Shown here: in pieces, positions 1 to 6,470 of the stretch
How the letters are laid out: each line of letters begins with the position of its first letter
How positions within the stretch are numbered: the stretch's first letter is position 1
Assembly (NCBI GenBank): GCA_028866355.1
Contig: JAGWIH010000079.1
Location: 1 to 8,938, forward strand
DNA: 8,938 nt
Reading direction: 5' to 3'
Source: Alphaproteobacteria bacterium
GTDB lineage: Bacteria > Pseudomonadota > Alphaproteobacteria > ATCC43930 > CGMCC-115725
Notes under the pieces: generated by a model
The model's database searches: none
What the model saw: the letters and a program-made list of their open reading frames with translations, nothing else
Told to the model about the DNA's origin: nothing
Translations under genes and position numbers: made by a program

Positions 1-60
1 GGCCGGCGCGCCGAACTGCGCTTCCAGGAACCGTTCACGCGCTCGTAACCCGACGCGCGA

Positions 61-1134
61 TCAGCCAGCCGCGCGGCGACGTTCGCCGAGCGGCTGCGCG
101 GATTGCAGTGAGGCGCGACCGCCGGCGGCGGCCATCGCGCGATAGATTTCGCCGGTCGATGCCGGACGCCCGCCGATTTCACCCATGAAGAATTCGAGAT
201 AGGCGTCGAGCCAGGCCAAGAACTGCTCGAGATCGGTGCGCGTCCGCACATAGGGCGTGTGGCCGACGCCGAGCGAAGGGCTGTGATAGCTGACGACGAA
301 CACCTTCTGCTCGCCGCGGTGGACCAGCGCACGCGTCAGGCGCTTGGCCTCGTCGATGGTCACGCCTTCCGGGCTGAGGCGGATGCGGTCGAGCAGCCGC
401 GCCCGCGCGCAGATCGCCGTCGCCCGCAGCTGCACGCCGCGCGGGCTGCCGATCCACGGGAAGACTTCCTCGCCGAGCCGGTGCAGCAGGCCGAGGAACC
501 CGGTGGTCAGCGGAATCTCAAGCACGCGATCGCCGGCGCCGAACCAGAACGGATCGGATGAACAGTGGCGAAAATCCGGACCGGCCATATGGCGCAGATC
601 GGTCCATGGCAGCACGCTTGAATCGACCAGGAAGCCGAGTTCTTCCAGCAGCGTCCGTGTTTCAGCATCGGCGCCATAGCGGCCGGCGCGATAAACCGTC
701 GGCGCGACACCCAGGTTGCGTTCGATGGTTTCTTTCAGGATGGAGAGCTTGCGGCGTTCGAGGTCGCGCGGCAGGTTGCAGGCAAACGAGTTTCCATCGT
801 TGACGGTTTCTTCGACGGGCGGGGTCACCCACGGATGCAGGTGCGCGCCGATCTCGCAGCGACCGTCGTCGAAGAATTCGCGCAGCGGCGTGTAGCCGGC
901 GGGCTGCGACGCCACCGGGTAATCGACCAGATAGACCGGCTTGACGCCGTAGCGGCCGAAGACCGCCTGCGCGCGCCATTGATGCTTCATCGCCGTGACG
1001 CCGCGTGCGTCGCTCGAGAAGTGCTTCTGCCAGTCGAATTCCTCTTCGGTGTCGATGAAGACCAGCAGTTGCGGCGGGCTCTCTGCCGGCAGGCAGGCCG
1101 CGTGCGGTGTGCGGGTCGTGAAATCACCGCTCAT
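61..1134 (-). CDS. WalW-like polysaccharide deacetylase (NodB-fold)
   Basis: Predicted carbohydrate esterase that removes acetyl groups from a surface or exported polysaccharide. Visible NodB-fold landmarks in the 357-residue protein are a buried strand ending in the acidic motif IDTEEEFDW (27-35), EIGAHLHPW (94-102), YRAGRYG (148-154) and SYHSPSL (282-288). They correspond to the metal/catalytic acid, metal-histidine, arginine and late-histidine motifs of the family. The second motif reads H-x-H-P-W rather than the textbook H-x-x-x-H, which as far as I recall is usual for the WalW-type branch. No signal peptide is evident, so it is probably cytoplasmic. The ATG at 1134 is chosen because it overlaps the flippase stop as ATGA; the frame stays open 83 codons further upstream, but that stretch is arginine-rich, lies inside the flippase gene and is not family-like. 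The C-terminal ~20 residues look disordered. Exact substrate unknown. Confidence 0.85.
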   Translation of the reverse strand: MSGDFTTRTPHAACLPAESPPQLLVFIDTEEEFDWQKHFSSDARGVTAMKHQWRAQAVFGRYGVKPVYLVDYPVASQPAGYTPLREFFDDGRCEIGAHLHPWVTPPVEETVNDGNSFACNLPRDLERRKLSILKETIERNLGVAPTVYRAGRYGADAETRTLLEELGFLVDSSVLPWTDLRHMAGPDFRHCSSDPFWFGAGDRVLEIPLTTGFLGLLHRLGEEVFPWIGSPRGVQLRATAICARARLLDRIRLSPEGVTIDEAKRLTRALVHRGEQKVFVVSYHSPSLGVGHTPYVRTRTDLEQFLAWLDAYLEFFMGEIGGRPASTGEIYRAMAAAGGRASLQSAQPLGERRRAAG

Positions 1135-2690
1135 GTGGCGCGCCGGCCAAAAGCGGGCAGCGGCAAGCGGCGGCCGACGGCGTGCACCAGCGTCGCCTCC
1201 GGACCGTCGGGGCAGCCGGTGACGGCCCACAACGCCAGCAACAGAGCGGCATAGACGCCAATGCCGGCGGCGGCGGTTATGCTCACCTGCGTCAACGCGC
1301 CTTCCATGGTGGCCGCCGCTGGGCTCCAGGCGAGGCCGAGAGAAAACAGGATTAGGACCATGCCGCCAGTGGCGGTCGCGCATCGCCAGCTTTCGCCGAC
1401 CAGTACGCTCAAACGGAAGCCGGTGACGCGGCCGAGCACGACGACATAGATGACGGCTTCAAGCGCCAGCGCGATTCCGGTTGCCCAGGCCAAACCGACC
1501 AGGCCGCCGAAGATCACGCCGATCAGCAGCAGGGGAACGCGCAGCAGCGCCATCGCCGCGGTGGTGAATGTGGTGATCTTTGGATTGCCGATCGCCATCA
1601 CGCCGAGCATGCCGATATTGGTGACGACTGAGAACGCCGCGAACGGCCCGATAATCGCCACCAACGGCACGCCGGCGAGCCACGTCGGACCCAATGTCAC
1701 GCGAATGAGGGGCGCCGCGACCAGCGAGACGCCGACGCCCGCCGGCAGGACGATGCACAGCGTCGCGCTCATCGCCTTCGCCAGCGTGTCGGACGGGCCT
1801 TCGCCGCTGTGATGGATCGCCGATAGGCCGGCGTAAAGTGCGCGGCCGACCGGCTCGACGAATTCGCTGATCGGCAGCAGCGCGACTTCGAGCGATGCGG
1901 AGAACAAACCGACCGCGCTGGTATTCATCAGCCGGCCGAGGATGAACGAGTCCGAACGCTCCCGCGCGAAACCGGCGACGCTCGTGCCCCAGATCCACGA
2001 CGACAGGCCCAGCATGCGACGCCAATCGACCAGCGTCAGGCGCGGGCGGAACGGGTGCATGGCATAACTGAGAACGACGCGCGTGACGCGCAGGACGACG
2101 ATACCGGCGACCAATGACCAGTAGCTCCGGGTGACGATCGCCGTGCCGACCGTCACCACGACCGAGGCGACGCGCGGCACCATGAACAGGATGAAATCGC
2201 GGTCGAAGCGGAAATGGCGACGAAACTCGAGCGTGCCGACATTCTCGCAACTCTCAAGCAGGAGCAGCGGCCCGAGAATCAGTAGGATGTAGCTCAAGCG
2301 CTCGTCGCCGAAGAAGCGGCCGACCGGATAGGCGGCAACAGCGATGACGAGGCCGGCGATGCCGGTGCGGATGAGGCCCAGCGTGAAGCCGGTGCTGTAA
2401 TAGCTTTCGTCGGGATGCTTCTCGCGCAGCATGACGTCCTGGATGCCGAGTGTCGCCATGGCGTCGATCGCGCGCGCGAACGCGCCGGCCAGCGCGACCA
2501 GGCCGAAATCCATCGGCGACAGCAAACGCGCGAGTACGAAGGTGCTGAACGCGCCGAGGGTGCGGGTGAGGAAGCGCCACGTCACCATCCAGCCGGCGCC
2601 GCGCACCGTCTTGGCCGTAAGCGAGCCGGTTGCGACGGCGTTGGCCGCGAGACCGCCGCTGTCGTTATCGCTGTCGAGAGTATTGACCAT
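1131..2690 (-). CDS. Wzx-like polysaccharide/oligosaccharide flippase (MOP superfamily)
   Basis: Integral membrane protein of 519 residues predicted to move lipid-linked oligosaccharide units across the inner membrane for exopolysaccharide, capsule or O-antigen assembly. The N-terminal block resembles the polysaccharide-synthesis transporter family: TVRGAGW (28-34) leading into helix 1, then LARLLSPMDFGLVALA (53-68). Many hydrophobic segments follow, for example about 105-121, 133-147, 168-187, 193-209, 310-328, 341-366, 384-420, 440-456 and 470-490, consistent with 12-14 helices. The basic loop FRRHFRFDRDF (156-166) fits a cytoplasmic side. The first ~25 residues are polar and presumably cytosolic. 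The ATG at 2690 is used because the later Met35 would remove part of helix 1; no clear Shine-Dalgarno sequence precedes it. The stop overlaps the deacetylase start by four bases, implying translational coupling in one operon. The polymer exported cannot be deduced. Confidence 0.88.
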   Translation of the reverse strand: MVNTLDSDNDSGGLAANAVATGSLTAKTVRGAGWMVTWRFLTRTLGAFSTFVLARLLSPMDFGLVALAGAFARAIDAMATLGIQDVMLREKHPDESYYSTGFTLGLIRTGIAGLVIAVAAYPVGRFFGDERLSYILLILGPLLLLESCENVGTLEFRRHFRFDRDFILFMVPRVASVVVTVGTAIVTRSYWSLVAGIVVLRVTRVVLSYAMHPFRPRLTLVDWRRMLGLSSWIWGTSVAGFARERSDSFILGRLMNTSAVGLFSASLEVALLPISEFVEPVGRALYAGLSAIHHSGEGPSDTLAKAMSATLCIVLPAGVGVSLVAAPLIRVTLGPTWLAGVPLVAIIGPFAAFSVVTNIGMLGVMAIGNPKITTFTTAAMALLRVPLLLIGVIFGGLVGLAWATGIALALEAVIYVVVLGRVTGFRLSVLVGESWRCATATGGMVLILFSLGLAWSPAAATMEGALTQVSITAAAGIGVYAALLLALWAVTGCPDGPEATLVHAVGRRLPLPAFGRRAT

Positions 2691-2881
2691 CGCGCGAGGA
2701 GGTATCCCGTGCGCGCCGGAACGCGCGCGCCGGAAACCTTAAGCGGCGGAGCGTAAATTTGACGTTATTGCCCGCGGTTTGCCTCGCGGATCATGGTTAA
2801 TCGCTGGCGGCGATTGCGGCGCACGCCGCCGCGGAACGCGGTCCGGCCGGTTAGGGCTAATAAACCGTTAAAGCGGGCGGG
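2691..2881 (-). promoter_or_regulatory. Gene-free upstream region of the flippase operon, with possible CtrA-like sites
   Basis: This 191-base gap lies between the regulator stop and the flippase start and holds no credible gene. Read on the minus strand it contains TTAA-N7-TTAG (2871 down to 2857), one base from the CtrA consensus TTAA-N7-TTAA, and TTAACCAT (2800 down to 2793), which matches the described CtrA half-site. It also has GC-rich inverted repeats (2806-2812 with 2824-2830; alternatively 2816-2821 with 2827-2832; and 2772-2776 with 2785-2789). None is followed by a T-run in the minus direction, so I see no canonical terminator for the regulator gene. An 11-bp direct repeat, GCGCGCCGGAA, occurs at 2711-2721 and 2725-2735. 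No clear -35/-10 pair was found. The presence of a promoter is inferred from gene layout. Confidence 0.35.
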
Positions 2882-3838
2882 TCAGGCCGAGCGGTGCAGC
2901 GGCAGCTTGGAGCCCGCCGCCGTGCGCTCGACCACGACGGTGCGGCGGAACCGGAACAGCTTTGCGGGCCGTCCGCCGGTCGCGGTTGTGACCTTGCCGG
3001 TTTCCTCAACCAGCCCCTGCTGTTCGATGAGGCGGCGGAAATTCTGTTTGTGCAGCCGCTGGCCCGCGAGCGCCTCGACCGCGCGTTGAAGCTGGAACAG
3101 CGTGAAGCTCGCCGGCATCAGCTCGAACACCACGGGCCGGTATTTGATCTTGGTGCGCAACCGGGCGATGCCGGTCGCCAGGATGCGTCGGTAATCGTGC
3201 AGCATCGGCGTCCCGGCGATCGTGTCGGCCGCGCCGGCACCGCCGCGCGCTTCGGGCACGAGGCCGGCTTCCCACAGCAGCTCATAACGTTGCAGCACAA
3301 ACTCTTCGTTCCAGCCGTGCGGCTTAATGCCGAACGCGACGTCGATGCGCTCGCGTCTTTCGCGCGCCAGGGCACCTGGGCGCGCCCAGCCGCGCAAGCG
3401 CGGTAGGATCGCGTTGGCAATCATGCGCGGCCGGCCGTGCCGCCAATCTTCCCACGGGAAAAACCGGTACCAATCGTGCCAGGCAGAGTCCGCAGCCTCG
3501 CCGTCGCTGCGCTCGCGCGTCAGGCCCAGGTAGCTGATCGAAATACGGTGCTCGACGGTTTCCTCGCGTGTGCGCTCGCGGTCGGCGAACGTATAGAGCT
3601 GCTCGACATAGCCCAGCGCATGGCCGGTCTGGTCCTCGACCCACGACCGCACGCCGCTTTGCAAAGTGCGGTGGCGCGTTTGCAGCGGCCCCGAGGGCAG
3701 GGCCCCGCCGTCGCGCAAGGTGAGCACGCGCGGCGCGTCGGCCGTCACCGCGACGATCACCGCGGTCAGCTCGACGGCCAGCGCGCTTAGCGCCGACGCT
3801 GGCTCACGAAGCTCGTTAGGCCGCGCGGTCGCGGTCAT
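2882..3838 (-). CDS. nadQ: NadQ-type NAD biosynthesis regulator (COG4111, Nudix-like plus NrtR-like winged helix)
   Basis: Predicted transcriptional repressor of the divergent nadABC operon. The first ~110 residues resemble a Nudix-like ligand-binding domain: a strand AVIVAVTADAPRVLTL, ALPSGPL, then RTLQSGVRSWVEDQTGHALGYVEQLYTFADRERT, echoing the NrtR pattern around LYTF-D-R. The Nudix box is degenerate (D-Q-T-G where enzymes have E-E-x-G), so it probably binds a nucleotide without hydrolysing it. A middle region rich in W and R (HDWYRFFPWEDWRHGRPRM) follows. The last ~75 residues match the NrtR winged helix: ELMPASFTLFQLQ, KQNFRRLIEQQGLVEE, GGRPAKLFRFRR. The ATG at 3838 is preferred over the in-frame ATG at 3871: a perfect TATAAT on this strand at 3862-3857 would put the transcript start downstream of 3871, and the 11 extra codons have unusually low GC3. 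Neither start has a strong ribosome site. The family link to NAD control is recalled knowledge plus context. Confidence 0.82.
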   Translation of the reverse strand: MTATARPNELREPASALSALAVELTAVIVAVTADAPRVLTLRDGGALPSGPLQTRHRTLQSGVRSWVEDQTGHALGYVEQLYTFADRERTREETVEHRISISYLGLTRERSDGEAADSAWHDWYRFFPWEDWRHGRPRMIANAILPRLRGWARPGALARERRERIDVAFGIKPHGWNEEFVLQRYELLWEAGLVPEARGGAGAADTIAGTPMLHDYRRILATGIARLRTKIKYRPVVFELMPASFTLFQLQRAVEALAGQRLHKQNFRRLIEQQGLVEETGKVTTATGGRPAKLFRFRRTVVVERTAAGSKLPLHRSA

Positions 3839-3847
3839 CGTCGCGTC

Positions 3848-3876
3848 TTGACAGGCATTATAGTCAATCATAGCAT
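3848..3876 (+). promoter_or_regulatory. Sigma-70-type promoter of nadABC
   Basis: A perfect -35 hexamer TTGACA (3848-3853) is followed after exactly 17 bases by TAGCAT (3871-3876), a 4-of-6 match to the -10 consensus. Transcription would start near 3883, leaving a leader of about 62 bases before the nadA ATG. The region is clearly more AT-rich than its surroundings. The -35 lies inside the start of the nadQ coding region if the longer nadQ reading is used, and just upstream of its ATG with the shorter one. The promoter is predicted from sequence only. Confidence 0.55.
3857..3862 (-). promoter_or_regulatory. Candidate -10 element of nadQ, inside the nadA promoter spacer
   Basis: On the minus strand this is a perfect TATAAT. 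A start site about seven bases downstream, near 3850, would give nadQ a very short leader before its ATG at 3838. The matching -35 is poor (ATCGAC or CATCGA at 16-17 base spacing), so the call rests on the -10 alone. It sits between the -35 and -10 of the opposing nadA promoter, so the two promoters could not easily be occupied at the same time. Confidence 0.4.
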
Positions 3877-3888
3877 AAGTCGATGAAA

Positions 3889-3938
3889 GGGCGCTTGCGC
3901 CTGTTTTCTTGGCGCCTAGAAATGCTCAATAGGAGCAT
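3889..3938 (+). promoter_or_regulatory. nadA leader with competing hairpins, possible attenuator or ribosome-site switch
   Basis: Three short stems can be drawn. Stem 1 is GGCG (3890-3893) with CGCC (3898-3901), followed by the T-rich tract TGTTTTCTT (3902-3910), which looks like a small intrinsic terminator. Stem 2 is GCGCC (3897-3901) with GGCGC (3911-3915) and would break stem 1. Stem 3 is ATGCTC (3922-3927) with GAGCAT (3933-3938) and covers the nadA Shine-Dalgarno AGGAG. The stems are only 4-6 bp and the leader is short, so regulation through them is inference. No known NAD riboswitch motif was recognised. Confidence 0.3.
3922..3938. repeat. Perfect 6-bp inverted repeat over the nadA ribosome binding site, candidate NadQ operator
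   Basis: ATGCTC-AATAG-GAGCAT has 6-bp arms around a 5-base spacer and includes the nadA Shine-Dalgarno AGGAG (3931-3935), nine bases before the ATG. The 7-base word AGCATAA at its right edge (3934-3940) recurs at 3872-3878, overlapping the predicted nadA -10. Two related sites, at the promoter and just before the gene, are what a repressor of nadABC might use. I do not know the NadQ consensus well enough to confirm a match. Confidence 0.4.
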
Positions 3939-3944
3939 AATAAA

Positions 3945-4916
3945 ATGCCCGACACGATCGCCCTGGAATCACTGTACGAACGTGTCCGTCCGGTCATCCC
4001 GCCGGTCGAATGGCCGGTCTTCGCCGACGACATCGCCGCGATCCTGGCGCTGAAGCGCGAGCGCGACGCCGTCATCCTGGCGCATAATTACCAGACGCCG
4101 GAAATCTATCGCTGCGTCGCCGATATCACCGGCGACAGCCTAGTACTGGCACGCGAAGCCGCCAAGACGTCGGCGCGGATGATCGTGCTGGCCGGTGTGC
4201 ATTTCATGGCCGAGACGGCGAAACTGCTCAATCCCGATAAAACCGTGCTGATACCGGACGTGCGCGCCGGCTGCTCGCTGGCGGAATCGATTACGGCCGC
4301 CGACGTGCGGCTGTTGCGCGAGTGCTATCCCGGCGTGCCGGTGGTCACCTATGTGAATACCTCGGCAGCGGTGAAGGCCGAATCCGATATCTGCTGCACG
4401 TCCGGAAACGCGAAACGTGTCGTCGAATCCTTGGGCGTGCCGCGCGTCATCATGCTGCCGGACGAATATTTGGCGCGCAATGTGGCGGCAGAAACCGATG
4501 TCGAAATTGTCGCGTGGCGCGGTCATTGCGAAGTGCATGAGCGTTTTACCGCAGCCGAGGTCGAAACGCTCCGTGCGCAGCATCCCGACATCGTGGTTCT
4601 TGCGCATCCGGAATGCCCGCCCGACGTGGTCGCGGCGTCCGATTTCGCCGGCTCGACGGCTGCCATGTCGCAATACGTCGCGACCAAGCATCCCGCGCAC
4701 GTCGTGCTGCTGACCGAATGCTCGATGAGCGACAACGTCGCGCTCGAGCATCCGGAAACGTCGTTCGTGCGGCCGTGCAATCTGTGTCCGCATATGAAGC
4801 GCATTACGCTTTGCAACATCCGGCAGGCGCTCGAAACCCTGACGCACGAAGTGACGATCGATCCGGCCGTCGCCGCGCCGGCACGCCGCGCCGTCGAGCG
4901 CATGTTGGCGGTCTAG
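3945..4916 (+). CDS. nadA: Quinolinate synthase NadA
   Basis: Condenses iminosuccinate with dihydroxyacetone phosphate to quinolinate in the cytoplasm, using an oxygen-sensitive [4Fe-4S] cluster. At 323 residues it has the usual length. Landmarks in order are LAHNYQ (45-50), GDSL (63-66), GVHFMAETAKLLNPDKTVLIPD (84-105, key residues His86 and Glu90), AGCSLAES (108-115), YVNTSA (136-141), CCTSGNA (150-156), LPDEYLARNVA (171-181), WRGHCEVHERF (191-201), HPECPPDVV (221-229), TECSMSDN (257-264) and CNLCPHMKRITL (278-289). The three cluster ligands expected from characterised NadA proteins are most likely Cys110, Cys195 and Cys281. The start is fixed by AGGAG at 3931-3935. It is the first gene of nadABC, six bases before nadB, and divergent from the regulator nadQ. 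All key residues are present; nothing appears broken. Confidence 0.97.
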   Translation: MPDTIALESLYERVRPVIPPVEWPVFADDIAAILALKRERDAVILAHNYQTPEIYRCVADITGDSLVLAREAAKTSARMIVLAGVHFMAETAKLLNPDKTVLIPDVRAGCSLAESITAADVRLLRECYPGVPVVTYVNTSAAVKAESDICCTSGNAKRVVESLGVPRVIMLPDEYLARNVAAETDVEIVAWRGHCEVHERFTAAEVETLRAQHPDIVVLAHPECPPDVVAASDFAGSTAAMSQYVATKHPAHVVLLTECSMSDNVALEHPETSFVRPCNLCPHMKRITLCNIRQALETLTHEVTIDPAVAAPARRAVERMLAV

Positions 4917-4922
4917 ATCCTG

Positions 4923-6467
4923 ATGGATTCGATTGCGCAGGCCGCCGGCTGCCCCATCGTGATCGGCGCCGGTATCGCCGGTCTGATGACGGCGCTGCGC
5001 CTTGCACCCGAGCCGGTCATTCTTCTGGCCAAGGCGCCGCTGGGTTCCGGCTGCGCCAGTGCCTGGGCGCAGGGCGGTATCGCCGTCGCGGTCGGCGCGG
5101 ACGACACCCCGGCGCATCATGCCGCCGACACCATCGCTGCTGGCGACGCGCTGTGCGATGCGCAGGTCGTCGAACGCATTACAGCGGCCGGTCCGGCGGC
5201 GCTGGCCGATCTCCTGGAACTCGGCGCTGTGTTCGATCGCGCGTCCGATGGGCACTACAAGCTCGGGCTCGAAGGCGGTCACGGCCGCCGCCGTATCGTC
5301 CACACCGCGGGCGACGGCACCGGGCGGGCCATGACGGCGGCGCTGATCGCCGCGGCTCGGCGGACGCCGTCGATCACCGTGCTCGAAGGCGTCGAGGTGC
5401 AGCGGCTCATCGTGGAAGACGGTGCCGTCACGGGTGTGCTCGCCGCCGCCGACGGCAAGCCGGTCGTGCTGCCGACCGCAGGGGTCGTGATTGCTACGGG
5501 CGGGATCGGCGGGATTTATCGTGAGACCACCAATCCGCTCGCTGCCGTCGGCCAGGGCCTGGCGCTCGCCGCTCGGGCAGGGGCGGCGCTGGCCGACATG
5601 GAATTCGTGCAGTTTCACCCGACGGCGCTGGCGGTCGGCCGCGATCCGATGCCGCTCGTCAGCGAGGCTGTCCGCGGCGAAGGCGCGCTGCTTGTCGACG
5701 CGGCCGGCCGCCGCTTCATGGCCGATTATCCGCGGGCGGAGCTCGAGCCGCGTGACATCGTTGCCCGCGCCGTATGGCGGGAAACCGCTGCTGGCCGTCG
5801 CGTGTTTCTCGATGCGCGGCGCGCGCTCGGCAGTCGGTTCGCCGAACGTTTCCCGGGTATTTCGGCCGCCTGTCGCGCTGGCGGCATCGATCCGGCAGTC
5901 GATCCGATCCCGGTGCGCGCGGCCGCGCACTATCACATGGGCGGCATCGCGGTGGATCCGGAAGGGCGGAGCTCGCTTCCCGGCTTGTGGGCGGTCGGTG
6001 AGGCCGCGTCCACCGGCTTGCATGGCGCCAATCGTTTGGCCAGCAACTCGCTGCTTGAAGCCTGCGTCGTCGGCCGCACGGTCGCTGAATCCGTTGCCGG
6101 CGCAATGTCCCGTTTGACGCGGCCGCGCCCGGCTGCCTTGCCGAAGTTACCAGCGACGGCGCGCGCGGATAGCGTTCGCACGATCATGGCGCATCGGGTC
6201 GGCGTGTTGCGCGATCGCGATGGCCTTACGGCGGCGGTCGACGCCCTGGCGTCGCTCGCCTTTGCGCCCGGCCCGGAGGCCGATCCGGCACTCGTCGGCC
6301 TGTTTGTCGCCGCGGCGGCGCTCCAACGCGAGGAAAGCCGCGGCAGTCATGCCCGGACCGACTTTCCGAACCATTCATCGGCGGGCCCGCGCCGGTCGCG
6401 GCTGCGGCTTGCGGACATCACCCGCCTGCTGGATGTCGACGATCGACGCGTTGCGGTGGGGACGTGA
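4923..6467 (+). CDS. nadB: L-aspartate oxidase NadB
   Basis: FAD enzyme that oxidises L-aspartate to iminosuccinate, the substrate of NadA, reducing oxygen or fumarate. The 514-residue protein belongs to the succinate dehydrogenase/fumarate reductase flavoprotein superfamily. The dinucleotide motif VIGAGIAGL is at 13-21, SAWAQGGIAVAVG at 46-58, ATGGIGGIYRETTNP at 191-205, EFVQFHPTAL at 227-236, SEAVRGEGALL at 247-257, LEPRDIVARAVW at 274-285, HYHMGG at 336-341 and GLHGANRLASNSLLEACVVG at 365-384. Residues matching the known active site are His232, Arg277, His338 and Arg371. The C-terminal helical domain has REESRGSHARTDFPN (469-483). The ribosome site is weak (GGCGG near 4907), so translation probably depends on nadA immediately upstream. 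TcuA downstream is from the same flavoprotein superfamily but a different subfamily. Confidence 0.96.
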   Translation: MDSIAQAAGCPIVIGAGIAGLMTALRLAPEPVILLAKAPLGSGCASAWAQGGIAVAVGADDTPAHHAADTIAAGDALCDAQVVERITAAGPAALADLLELGAVFDRASDGHYKLGLEGGHGRRRIVHTAGDGTGRAMTAALIAAARRTPSITVLEGVEVQRLIVEDGAVTGVLAAADGKPVVLPTAGVVIATGGIGGIYRETTNPLAAVGQGLALAARAGAALADMEFVQFHPTALAVGRDPMPLVSEAVRGEGALLVDAAGRRFMADYPRAELEPRDIVARAVWRETAAGRRVFLDARRALGSRFAERFPGISAACRAGGIDPAVDPIPVRAAAHYHMGGIAVDPEGRSSLPGLWAVGEAASTGLHGANRLASNSLLEACVVGRTVAESVAGAMSRLTRPRPAALPKLPATARADSVRTIMAHRVGVLRDRDGLTAAVDALASLAFAPGPEADPALVGLFVAAAALQREESRGSHARTDFPNHSSAGPRRSRLRLADITRLLDVDDRRVAVGT

Positions 6468-6470
6468 ACG

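Noticed and set aside
1135..1383. An 83-codon N-terminal extension of the deacetylase
   Set aside because: It lies within the flippase coding region in another frame, is arginine-rich, and the downstream ATG forms a natural ATGA overlap.
2697..2756. A perfect AGGAGGT on the plus strand five bases before a GTG with a 15-codon open frame
   Set aside because: No promoter or downstream plus-strand gene for over 1 kb; the peptide is unremarkable and antisense to the flippase upstream region. Probably coincidence.
2806..2832. GC-rich hairpin after nadQ as an intrinsic terminator
   Set aside because: No T-run follows it in the minus-strand direction, and overlapping alternative pairings are expected in such repetitive GC sequence.
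3883..3944. A known NAD-sensing riboswitch (nadA motif) in the nadA leader
   Set aside because: The leader is only about 62 bases and I could not recognise the conserved features of the described class; the hairpins are reported separately without that label.
4613..5524. A 303-codon plus-strand open frame spanning the nadA-nadB junction
   Set aside because: Shifted frame of nadA and nadB; the translation is dominated by Arg, Gly and Ala, and both real genes are intact.
4140..6023. A 627-codon open frame on the minus strand across nadA and nadB
   Set aside because: It is antisense to two fully conserved enzymes. Its translation is rich in R, H and D with no recognisable motif, typical of open antisense frames in high-GC genes.
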